Below, one piece after another: positions 49,150 through 56,737 of a stretch of DNA of 64,000 bases. The DNA lies in assembly GCA_009767595.1 (NCBI GenBank), contig VSDK01010057.1, positions 803,047-867,046 on the forward strand, written 5' to 3'. How positions within the stretch are numbered: position 1 is the stretch's first letter; each line of letters starts with the position of its first letter. The notes under the pieces were generated by a model. That model searched no databases. It had not been told where the DNA came from and saw nothing but the letters and a program-made list of their open reading frames with translations. The position numbers and the translations under genes are program-made. This stretch comes from Symbiodinium kawagutii. Lineage: Eukaryota > Sar > Dinophyceae > Suessiales > Symbiodiniaceae.

Positions 49150-50040
49150 TCAGTCATCATGCTCGGCCTGGTCGATCACGTTCCCTTGTTCCTTCAGAAC
49201 CTGGGCCAATGTGGGAGTGCTGCAAGCGGTCGATTTGCCAAACCAGAGCAGCACGCAGTTCAATCCACAAGTGTAGTCGTTGTACCTGCAGCAAGTAGCC
49301 GGGGTAGCATCATCCGTTTCCAGGCTGGATCGCATAGGTTGCTGGGCATCGGGGGTCAACATCAGTTGTGCTCTGAAGTGACCAGCACTGTCCAGTCCCT
49401 GATGTGAGACTGCTGCAAGGTATCTGTAGGGCCGCCATTCCAAGGACAACCCCTCCGTGAAGAATGGAAAGCTGACCAATTCTTCCCACATCAAGACGTT
49501 GGTGGCATAGTTCATACCTGCCCCCACGTCGGCCCACCTGTCGATTTGAATGCACAACAGGTCGGAGTCGGTGCATAGGCCGCGTTTCATCCCATCGTCC
49601 TCGTGCCAGTCCTGCAAGAGGGTGCTTATGTGCTGAACATAGGGTCTCTCTCGGAATCGAAGGAGTAGGGGGCAAAAGGCTCCACTGGCATCCCTCACTT
49701 CAACCTTGTCTTTGGGAACCCATCTTTTTTGCCAGCTCAAGTTGACTCTGTGTGAGCCAGGTCCCCATCTCAAAAGAAATTGCAAGAACTCGGCAGCATC
49801 ACTTTGACGATTAGGAATGTGGTCTATCTGCCAATGTGCCATCAAGTCAGCAAACAGGGGATGATCAGCCAGGTTCAGGGTGCGATGCTTGGTGAGCAGC
49901 CGAGTCAATGCATGTGTGTGACACCCCCAATCGGCATGGGAAGGCTGCTTCAAACAGGCTAAGCTCCATGCCATCCCCATGAAAATGGCGTTCAATGAAC
50001 ACCAGTTGCCCGAGTTTTCGAAGCAAAGCAAACTCAGGCG
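49150..50040 (-). other. USP-like (peptidase C19) domain of the retrotransposon
   Basis: Residues about 2125-2420. Cys box: NSGNWCSLNAIFMGMAW, with the presumed nucleophile Cys at about 2138 and the preceding Gly-Asn. Middle motif: RQSDAAEFLQFLL, equivalent to the QQDAxEFL helix. His box: YLAAVSHQGLDSAGHFRAQL, with His at about 2344, equivalent to GHYxAY. A later YND then CVLLWF resembles the Asp/Asn-containing last strand. These are hallmark positions of ubiquitin-specific proteases. The length, about 295 residues, fits a minimal USP fold. Whether it cleaves ubiquitin or only shares the fold is unknown. Confidence 0.75.
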
Positions 50041-53000
50041 TCCAAACATCAGGGATGCTCGATAATGGGCATCATCTGGAGGCTGCTCAAGCATGTTCAT
50101 CGGGTCGAAGGTGTTGTGCTCCCCGTGCTGGTGCCTTTGCCCTTGTACTTCCCCTTGCCCGTTCCTTTCCTGAGTGCTGGGAGAAGCTGTTGGGCCAGTG
50201 GTGACATGTGTTGGGAGTGCTGTTTCAACGAAAGGCCCACGATCTGCCAGACTGTGCAGTTCTTGATGGTCTGAAGCAGGGTCCAGAGATCCTGAACCCT
50301 CATTCCCAGTTGGAGCTTCCATGGGATGGTCTGCAGGTTGGGGTCCTGGTTCAAAGCTTTGAACATGATCACAATGCCCTCCTCCCTGACACATTCGACC
50401 AATGCCTCCAACCTCTGGACCATCTGCACCATGGGCACCGGGGTGATCTTGCTCAGCTCGAGCTGTTTGGTTTGGGGGTTCCACTTCCGATGAGGCCAGG
50501 AGTGGTCGGGAAGCAGAAGCTGCTTCTGTTTGAGATCCTGTAGGAGGGGGTCGTTGGCATCCTTCTCTGCAATGACCTTCACCTGCGTCAAGACCTTGTT
50601 GAAGAGCTCCTGCACCAGGTGGGTTCTCAGAGAGGTCGTGTTGGTCCCCAAGCTCTGGCGAGCTTTCCAAGCAGTCGATTGCTGGGCCAGCAGTTCCAGG
50701 GCACTGTGCGGCCCCTTGGAGCAGAAGACGATGAATGTGTCTTGTTGGCTGAGCAGCGCCAGCTGCTGCTCGTGCCTCAGCATCAGCTGACACATCTTGG
50801 TCATGAGCTGGGGCATGGAGCCGTGCCCTGGTACGCCGTCTTGTCGAGGTCTTTTGTTCCCGACCAGCAGGTGCGGCATCATGCTTCCCCAAATGTCCTG
50901 CATCTCGTCGGCCTCGTCTTGCCAAACACTGGGCATCGGATAGGCCATTGGGAGTGGCAAGAAGAAGGCCAAGGTTCAAGGTCGCAGGGCAGTGGGCACA
51001 CACGTGGATGTCAAGCTGCTGCAAGGTGGCGGCGGATTCCATGTCATCCATTGGATCATGAAAAATCTGATTGCATGCAAAACATCTGTGGGGTTGGCTT
51101 CGATGGGACTTCATGAGAATGGTAAGCTGTTGAACAAATGGTTGGGCAGCCTCAACCTGATGAGTGTGTGCAACATGCATGTGCCAGCTGAGGAGTCCTG
51201 GGTGCATGGTGACTCCACAAATCCAACATTGATTGCTCAACACAGTCAGCACGTCCTCGTGTTGAAGAGGGCCGGCAAAGTTGCGCTGGCTGAGGTAAAG
51301 CAGGCACTTGTCTCGAACGTCTCCAGGAACCTGCTCTGAAATCCAGGGTGCAGAAGTCGTATCGAATCTCCAGGGCACCAGGATCTGAGATGGGATTCGA
51401 AGAAAAGCCATGGCCAGCTGCTGCAAGACGACACACTCGTGGGTCAACGGGGGGGTCAGGTTGGCAGGGCAGCAAATGCATCCCCAAGCTCCAATGCATT
51501 TGGTCAGCATCTTGATCAGCGGTTGGGCTTGGGTCCACTGGGCGGCATGCGATTGCTGGAGATGACTCTGGGTGTCATGGGACCTGTCATAGACGGCATC
51601 GCATAGAAGACAGCGGGTGGTCAACTTCACCCGAAGGGCCAGCATGGCAGCGTTTTCATCATCATGAAGTCCATCCAGAAGTCCTTCATGTAGGAGGATT
51701 TCGATGTCAGGAGGTACTGGGAGGTCGAAGTGTGGTAGGTCAGGGTCAAATCGTAGGCATTTGCCTTGGGTGATGTGGGATCTCAACCCCTCCCGTGTCT
51801 CGAAGAGACGGTGGCAGTGGGCACATGCTGGGTCACCTCGGACTGAGTCTCGGCTCAAATGAAAGTCGAACACTGGGGTCTGGTGCTTCTCCGGAACATG
51901 TTGCTTGAGGGATGCATAGGTATCAAAGGTCTGCAGGCAGATGTCACACTCGAGAAGGCATGAGGTGTCTGCATGCAGGTTTGGAGTGAGGGCCAATCTC
52001 AACAAGGCAAGCTGCACAATGACTGGGCAGGTGTGCGTCTTGCGTTGGGCATCACAGTAGTTGCAGGGATTGTGGTGCTCAGCCTGATTCATGAGGGAGG
52101 CCTTGTACAGGACATGGTTCATCAACGTCCCATGATGCAACTTCAGGTGCTGAATCAGAGACTGGGTGCGTGGGAAATGATAATCACATAGGATGCAGTG
52201 CTGGGAGAGAAACTCACAAGTTTCACGATGATGCTGAATGGAGGTCCAGTCAGTGTCCAGAGCCTCCTGGAGTGCTGGGCCAAAGGTTCGAGTGGCCAGG
52301 GCATGGGCAGCAATCGATCCCGGTGAGTCAGGCACCGGTGCAGTCGGTTCAATAGGTGCCTGACAGCAGCTTCGTTGCAGGTGATGGGTGAAGGATGTCC
52401 AGGTGTGAAATGGGGTCATACAATGTTTGCAGGTTGGGGCACCACCAACACAGTGCTGCATGCAATCAATGGGCTGGGATCGCAGGACACGTTGGTTGTG
52501 CATGGCAGTCATATGGCGTCTGAGATTACTGATCCCACGACAAGTGATGTGGCAAACTGGGCAATGCAAGGCCTCGAGAGGGGCAGCTTCGTCTGCATCA
52601 GGTCCAATCATCCTGGAGGGGCCATGTCTGAGGGTGAAGATCAATTGGTGCATGTTGGCAAGATGAGTCCAAGGGTGATGGTGAAGGATATCATCGGGAT
52701 TAAGGTGAGGTGGTCTATGATAAATGGTGTGGCTGAAGGTGGAGAGGTGGTCCTGCAGCAGCGCCAATGGATCGGGCAGCTGATGGCTTCGAATCACGAA
52801 TGCATTGGTGTGTCCCGTGACGGATGCATGGTCTCCAACAATTCTGCGATACATGGTGGTGATGGTGGTGGTGAGAGTCTGAATTAATGGGGCTGTGAGG
52901 GGGAAACACCAAAGGCTGTACATCAGGCTTGTGAAAACACATTGCTGCCAAAGGTGCAGGCGGTGTGGCAAGGGAATGCGTGATTGAGGTCTAAGCCATG

Positions 53001-56000
53001 TATGCAGTCGTCGAAAATTGATCTGAGCCTGTCTAATGCGAAACATGACAGTGGCTTTGCTTGCGTTGTGGTATGAAATGCGTGTGCCAAGGTAGGTGAC
53101 CTCTTGAGTCATGGGTACTTCGAAGTGAGTGCCATCTGGCATGTGAAATTTAAAGAAAAGTTGTGATCCTCGTTTGTGAAAATGTTTGGCTTGGAGTTTG
53201 CGAGTCAGCTTCCCATTCAAGCGCAAGAGCAGCTGAGATTTTGCAGCGCTGCATTCAAGATCAAATCGTCGAAGGATCAGAAGCAGCTGAACCACTCCAT
53301 CATGCCATTGTTGAAACACAGTGTAGTCAGTGATGGTGGTTGAAACATGAAAGTCGTCAGCAAACAATGTCAAAGCCTGAACAACCCAATCCCAGGTGAC
53401 TAACTGTGCTAAATCGGTCATGATGAGGTAGGTGTAGCAGTTCCAAAGTTGAGGGGCTGCTCTACAACCCTGTCTCAGGCCTCGCTTGATGGGCAGGTGA
53501 CTAAGAGTGTCTAAGTGGTCAAGGTGGTAGGTGCCATCGAGGTGCCAGGCCTTGAGAAGGTTGAGCACATCAGCATGCATGCCAGTTTCAGGCAGGCGTT
53601 CAAACAGCATATCGCGTCTGACTCGGTCAAAAGCTCTGGTCATGTCAAGGAACAACTGGGCACCCCCTATGAGCGTAGGGGTAGCCTGTTTGGTGTGGTG
53701 TTTGAATTCGAATCGTTGGAACAACTGGTGAACAGCTTGACAGTGGTGGAGGACTCTATGGATAGCATCCATGGTGGACCTATAAGGTGCGTATGAGAAT
53801 TGAGGGGTTTGAGAGATGGTGGGATAGGTTTGTTGCATTGCCACAGTAGAGATGGTTCCCAGTACTGCTTTTCCCAAGGGTTCCTGAAGTGCAAGCATGC
53901 GCAAGTTACGTGGTGATGATGGTGGTTTGTTCGGCTTTCCTAAAAAGAAAATCCAGCCGTCCTGCCAAGTGCTTGGCACTTGGGGGACTTTTCCAGTCCA
54001 GGCCTGTGTCAGGATTTCAAAAAGAGGGACCGCAAGCTGTGCAGCCAGGGTCTTACATGCAAGGCCTGGTGAAAAAGGTTTGGCTACTGCTTTCGTGGCC
54101 GGTATCTGTTCCAGTGAACGTTGAAGCTGTGCAAGATCAAATGGCAAACCTGAGATGGGGTCAGGGGGTGAGAGGGTTGGGCCATTCCATTCAGTGGTGA
54201 TGAAATGCTTGAGAATGGCAACTTCTTCAACCGGAGTAGCCAGGTTCCCCTGAACATTACGAAGTTGAATACGAGGGGGCTTCTGCTTGGGGGTGTGTTT
54301 ACGAATGATCTGGTGCATGGCAAATGAATCATGTCTCAATGCGGCTTGTGTGACCTCCTCAGTGAGTCGAAGAAGTCTTTCGGTTCGCAAGGCTTTGGCA
54401 AACTGCTTACACTGGCGGTCGAGGGCATGAAATCGTGTACACAAGGTCCAAGCTTGGAAAATGTGACACAGTGTAGTGCCCCTGATGGCTCGAAGGCTGG
54501 CTCGGATGCTCCACTTCTGCTGAATGGGGCTTGTCTGTTCGGTCGGCTTGGCACAATCCTGCACAAAATGCTGTTGGATGGTTGGGAGAATGAGGGAATG
54601 GACATGGTTCACAAAGTTACTAAGGTGAGATGGTGAGGGCGATTGCTCGAGGGTGGAAACTATATGATTATGATAATTGATCCAGGTGGGATTTTGATGT
54701 CTCCAGGCGACTCGCATGCGATTCTTCTCGGCTTGGGTGATGGTATCCTTGGGTTTGGTGATGAGTGCATGAAGAGGAAATCTGATCGTGGTGATCATCG
54801 GGGCATGTCCATGGGGCTCCAGTGGCTGAAAGGCTGAATCCCAGAGATAAGTTACTTGGCGTGAGGGGCCATCTGCTGCAGGTTTACGAAGAAACATGTA
54901 ATCAAGATAGCTTTGATGGGTCTCATGCTTATACGAAGGTCCTAAGTTGTGCCATGTGTTGAGTGCGACCAAGTCATGTTGTTGAACGAGCTCCACAAAA
55001 TGTCCAAAATCTTTGTGAGGACTAGTGTGTGAGGTGTGACCACATCGACCTCTATGAAAGGGCAAAGTGCAGTTGAAATCCCCAACTACTAGTAGGCCAT
55101 GTCTCCTGGCAGTGGAACGAAGCACTGTGTCCAGGGCCGTCCACCATTGTTGTCGCTGTTGCCAGCATTCTGATTGGCCAGAGAGTGCGTGCTGATAGCA
55201 GTTGATGAGCTCCAAACTTCTGTGAGGCAAATTGAGTCGAACTCGTAGGATGCGTCCAGGGAGGACTTCTTCCCACGAGATGTTTTTGCCGTCAATCAAT
55301 GTCTTGGCCACAATCACAAGGAGTCCTCCGGATCGATGTACATTGGTGGCACTGTGGATGTAGTGAAAAAAAGAATCTGTCCATTCGGATTGCTGAGACC
55401 ACTTCGTTTCCTGCAGAGCCATAAGTTGGACCCCTTGTTGCCGCATCCAGCTGGTGAGTTCACGTAGCCGGTGAGCACTTAGGCCCCCACTGTTCCAGGT
55501 CATGCAAACAAGCCGTTTATGAGGACGATGCGTGGTGTTATCATATGTGGATGCTGATCGAGGTGCTCGAATGGGTGGCACCTGTTCTCGAAGGGCTGGT
55601 GGAAATTGATGCGGCAGCATCAGTCTGCCACGATACCAAGATTGTCCAAGGTGTACTGCACGTTTGCATGCGCGTTTAAAAGAGCGCTTGCTGTGAACTT
55701 GAGGCCGTTTCGGACCTAGGTCCCGTGAAGGCCATAGCCCGATCTGCTTGCCAACCGCAGTTGGTCCGGCGTTCCGGTCGGGAGAAACGCCACCCTCGCT
55801 TGTCGTACCCAGGGGAAAAAGTGGTGCTGCAACAAATTGTGTCATCAACGAAATTGCAGTCGTGTTGGGAATCCAGGTACGCCCCGGAATTGGGACCGGG
55901 GGGTAGACCACAATGCTCCACGAAAGCAGTGCAATCGCCAAGCAGTTCAACACTGTAGTTGAATGGCCCACCCTCAAACGTCTAGTTCCACAGAGCAATG

Positions 56001-56412
56001 TTGGGTGCTGTAGCAACCAATGATGGGGGCTGGCAAAAATCACAGGTAGAATGCAAAAAGTCAGGAGGAAAAACGAACCAAGGGCCCAGGACCAAAGCCA
56101 CTGCGATTGCAAGCCGGTGGAAAAAATCAACACAGGATGAAGTCGCAGCTGGGATGGTCCAAAATCGTCTGTTAAATAGGCCGACGCAGCGCCTAAAAAA
56201 TCGAAACGTTCCCAGATAAAATTGTGTTCAAATTGTGAAAAGAGAGGCCCGTCCAAAAGTGTTGCAAAATCGTGTGGAGGAGGTGCAAAAGAGACCTCCG
56301 TCTCAATGTCGCCAGTGCCAGTGTACCTGTGTGTCGCAGAGGCTGAGTTCCAGGGGCCTCCAATCAGAGGCAGGGTCCAGATGCAGTAGAGCCAATGCCA
56401 CACCGCAGGCAT
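49150..56412 (-). CDS. Retrotransposon polyprotein: EN, RT, zinc fingers, USP-like protease
   Basis: One frame of 2,420 codons. In order: two hydrophobic segments (about 105-127 and 152-170); an AP-type endonuclease (about 301-540); a reverse transcriptase (about 815-1090); about ten C2H2-like fingers (about 1284-1811); a segment (about 1812-2104) whose sequence in this frame is not protein-like and which is better read in another frame; and a ubiquitin-specific-protease-like domain (about 2125-2420). Endonuclease and polymerase would nick the target and copy the RNA at the nick. The roles of fingers and protease are unknown. The start is the first ATG of the frame. A short out-of-frame upstream ATG, stopping after three codons, lies just before it. 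The frame has no internal stop but probably does not equal the ancestral protein between 50.98 and 50.10 kb. Confidence 0.85.
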   Translation of the reverse strand: MPAVWHWLYCIWTLPLIGGPWNSASATHRYTGTGDIETEVSFAPPPHDFATLLDGPLFSQFEHNFIWERFDFLGAASAYLTDDFGPSQLRLHPVLIFSTGLQSQWLWSWALGSFFLLTFCILPVIFASPHHWLLQHPTLLCGTRRLRVGHSTTVLNCLAIALLSWSIVVYPPVPIPGRTWIPNTTAISLMTQFVAAPLFPLGTTSEGGVSPDRNAGPTAVGKQIGLWPSRDLGPKRPQVHSKRSFKRACKRAVHLGQSWYRGRLMLPHQFPPALREQVPPIRAPRSASTYDNTTHRPHKRLVCMTWNSGGLSAHRLRELTSWMRQQGVQLMALQETKWSQQSEWTDSFFHYIHSATNVHRSGGLLVIVAKTLIDGKNISWEEVLPGRILRVRLNLPHRSLELINCYQHALSGQSECWQQRQQWWTALDTVLRSTARRHGLLVVGDFNCTLPFHRGRCGHTSHTSPHKDFGHFVELVQQHDLVALNTWHNLGPSYKHETHQSYLDYMFLRKPAADGPSRQVTYLWDSAFQPLEPHGHAPMITTIRFPLHALITKPKDTITQAEKNRMRVAWRHQNPTWINYHNHIVSTLEQSPSPSHLSNFVNHVHSLILPTIQQHFVQDCAKPTEQTSPIQQKWSIRASLRAIRGTTLCHIFQAWTLCTRFHALDRQCKQFAKALRTERLLRLTEEVTQAALRHDSFAMHQIIRKHTPKQKPPRIQLRNVQGNLATPVEEVAILKHFITTEWNGPTLSPPDPISGLPFDLAQLQRSLEQIPATKAVAKPFSPGLACKTLAAQLAVPLFEILTQAWTGKVPQVPSTWQDGWIFFLGKPNKPPSSPRNLRMLALQEPLGKAVLGTISTVAMQQTYPTISQTPQFSYAPYRSTMDAIHRVLHHCQAVHQLFQRFEFKHHTKQATPTLIGGAQLFLDMTRAFDRVRRDMLFERLPETGMHADVLNLLKAWHLDGTYHLDHLDTLSHLPIKRGLRQGCRAAPQLWNCYTYLIMTDLAQLVTWDWVVQALTLFADDFHVSTTITDYTVFQQWHDGVVQLLLILRRFDLECSAAKSQLLLRLNGKLTRKLQAKHFHKRGSQLFFKFHMPDGTHFEVPMTQEVTYLGTRISYHNASKATVMFRIRQAQINFRRLHTWLRPQSRIPLPHRLHLWQQCVFTSLMYSLWCFPLTAPLIQTLTTTITTMYRRIVGDHASVTGHTNAFVIRSHQLPDPLALLQDHLSTFSHTIYHRPPHLNPDDILHHHPWTHLANMHQLIFTLRHGPSRMIGPDADEAAPLEALHCPVCHITCRGISNLRRHMTAMHNQRVLRSQPIDCMQHCVGGAPTCKHCMTPFHTWTSFTHHLQRSCCQAPIEPTAPVPDSPGSIAAHALATRTFGPALQEALDTDWTSIQHHRETCEFLSQHCILCDYHFPRTQSLIQHLKLHHGTLMNHVLYKASLMNQAEHHNPCNYCDAQRKTHTCPVIVQLALLRLALTPNLHADTSCLLECDICLQTFDTYASLKQHVPEKHQTPVFDFHLSRDSVRGDPACAHCHRLFETREGLRSHITQGKCLRFDPDLPHFDLPVPPDIEILLHEGLLDGLHDDENAAMLALRVKLTTRCLLCDAVYDRSHDTQSHLQQSHAAQWTQAQPLIKMLTKCIGAWGCICCPANLTPPLTHECVVLQQLAMAFLRIPSQILVPWRFDTTSAPWISEQVPGDVRDKCLLYLSQRNFAGPLQHEDVLTVLSNQCWICGVTMHPGLLSWHMHVAHTHQVEAAQPFVQQLTILMKSHRSQPHRCFACNQIFHDPMDDMESAATLQQLDIHVCAHCPATLNLGLLLATPNGLSDAQCLARRGRRDAGHLGKHDAAPAGREQKTSTRRRTRARLHAPAHDQDVSADAEARAAAGAAQPTRHIHRLLLQGAAQCPGTAGPAIDCLESSPELGDQHDLSENPPGAGALQQGLDAGEGHCREGCQRPPPTGSQTEAASASRPLLASSEVEPPNQTARAEQDHPGAHGADGPEVGGIGRMCQGGGHCDHVQSFEPGPQPADHPMEAPTGNEGSGSLDPASDHQELHSLADRGPFVETALPTHVTTGPTASPSTQERNGQGEVQGQRHQHGEHNTFDPMNMLEQPPDDAHYRASLMFGRLSLLCFENSGNWCSLNAIFMGMAWSLACLKQPSHADWGCHTHALTRLLTKHRTLNLADHPLFADLMAHWQIDHIPNRQSDAAEFLQFLLRWGPGSHRVNLSWQKRWVPKDKVEVRDASGAFCPLLLRFRERPYVQHISTLLQDWHEDDGMKRGLCTDSDLLCIQIDRWADVGAGMNYATNVLMWEELVSFPFFTEGLSLEWRPYRYLAAVSHQGLDSAGHFRAQLMLTPDAQQPMRSSLETDDATPATCCRYNDYTCGLNCVLLWFGKSTACSTPTLAQVLKEQGNVIDQAEHDD
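50097..50972 (-). CDS. Overlapping frame inside the retrotransposon, protein-like
   Basis: 292 codons open in the frame shifted by one base relative to the long polyprotein. The composition is clearly protein-like: MTKMCQLMLRHEQQLALLSQ, a helical middle, LLLPDHSWPHRKW, then a Gly-Lys run (RKGTGKGKYKGKGTSTGS). The same DNA in the long frame yields Gly/Ala/Glu/His-rich sequence with no hydrophobic pattern. No ATG opens it: the nearest in-frame stop is at about 50978, just upstream, and it begins at TTG. It therefore probably represents the true middle of the polyprotein, reached by a one-base shift near 50.93-50.98 kb and left by the opposite shift near 50.10-50.16 kb. No domain name known to me. 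Confidence 0.6.
   Translation of the reverse strand: MAFFLPLPMAYPMPSVWQDEADEMQDIWGSMMPHLLVGNKRPRQDGVPGHGSMPQLMTKMCQLMLRHEQQLALLSQQDTFIVFCSKGPHSALELLAQQSTAWKARQSLGTNTTSLRTHLVQELFNKVLTQVKVIAEKDANDPLLQDLKQKQLLLPDHSWPHRKWNPQTKQLELSKITPVPMVQMVQRLEALVECVREEGIVIMFKALNQDPNLQTIPWKLQLGMRVQDLWTLLQTIKNCTVWQIVGLSLKQHSQHMSPLAQQLLPALRKGTGKGKYKGKGTSTGSTTPSTR
50980..52563 (-). other. Array of about ten C2H2-like zinc fingers in the retrotransposon
   Basis: Residues about 1284-1811. Examples: CPVCHITCRGISNLRRHMTA, CKHCMTPFHTWTSFTHH, CILCDYHFPRTQSLIQHLKL, CDICLQTFDTYASLKQHV, CAHCHRLFETREGLRSHI, CLLCDAVYDRSHDTQSHLQQ, CWICGVTMHPGLLSWHMHVA and CFACNQIF. Some have the second Cys or a His replaced. LINE proteins often have one to three fingers near either end; such a long array after the polymerase is unusual. 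Binding of element RNA or target DNA is a natural guess. Confidence 0.85.
53143..53970 (-). other. Reverse transcriptase domain of the retrotransposon
   Basis: Residues about 815-1090. Motifs in order: GWIFFLGKPNKPPSSPRNLR (fingers), AQLFLDMTRAFDRVRRDML (motif A, Asp at 923), IKRGLRQGCRAAPQLW (motif B) and ALTLFADDFHV (motif C, FADD instead of YADD, at 1017-1020), then AAKSQLLL (motif D). Both catalytic sites are intact. Confidence 0.92.
54807..55512 (-). other. AP-type endonuclease domain of the retrotransposon
   Basis: Residues about 301-535. Visible motifs of the exonuclease-endonuclease-phosphatase fold: CMTWNSGGL (strand with Asn), LMALQETKW (metal-binding Glu at about 335), VVGDFNCTLPF (Asp-x-Asn at about 445-447), HQSYLDYMFLRK (Asp at about 504) and PHGHAPM (catalytic His region at about 536). 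All key residues are present, so it may be active. Confidence 0.85.
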
Positions 56413-56511
56413 CAGCAGGCCATGCGCCCCAAGTAGTCACGGAAACAGCTCCCTCTGTCCGCTGGTGGACAGGTGACGTTTGAGTGGCGGGGGGCGTTGC
56501 GCCGCCTCAAC

Positions 56512-56541
56512 GTGTGTGTGTGTGTGTTTGTTTGTTTTTCA
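56512..56541. repeat. (TG)n tract right of the retrotransposon
   Basis: About eight TG units running into tttgtttgtttttc, resembling the tract at 48702-48731 on the other side of the element. Confidence 0.8.
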
Positions 56542-56737
56542 AGATCTTACCAAGGGAATCCGCAGTTCCAAGCCTGGCACAATATATCAACCAAATTCGA
56601 ACAATTACAAAAGGACATGCGGCAAAGTCTTTATGCAAAGTGTTTCACATGTTTGCTCTTCAAATCGCCATGGTCTTGGAACAAATCACGGTATATCTTG
56701 CTATTCCAACAAGGCTCCTGGGACATTGGCATCTGAC

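Larger units (their letters stand above)
48731..56511 (-). mobile_element. LINE-type non-LTR retrotransposon in the formin intron
   Basis: A non-LTR element reading on the minus strand. No long terminal repeats are seen. It has an AP-type endonuclease upstream of the reverse transcriptase in one long frame, as in LINEs. A run of about 33 T at 48961-48993 on the plus strand fits a poly(A) tail on the element's 3' side, about 155 bp past the stop codon, and a shorter T run lies at 49102-49114. The outer limits are uncertain: the 3' end is either the 33-base tract or the TG tract near 48.72 kb, and the 5' end is between 56412 and about 56511. Subtracting the element leaves an intron of roughly 350-700 bp. 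The long open frame suggests a fairly young copy. Confidence 0.85.

Noticed and set aside
49159..55958. Many plus-strand open frames of 60-290 codons across the retrotransposon
   Set aside because: They are shadows of the minus-strand polyprotein, with skewed composition and no domains.
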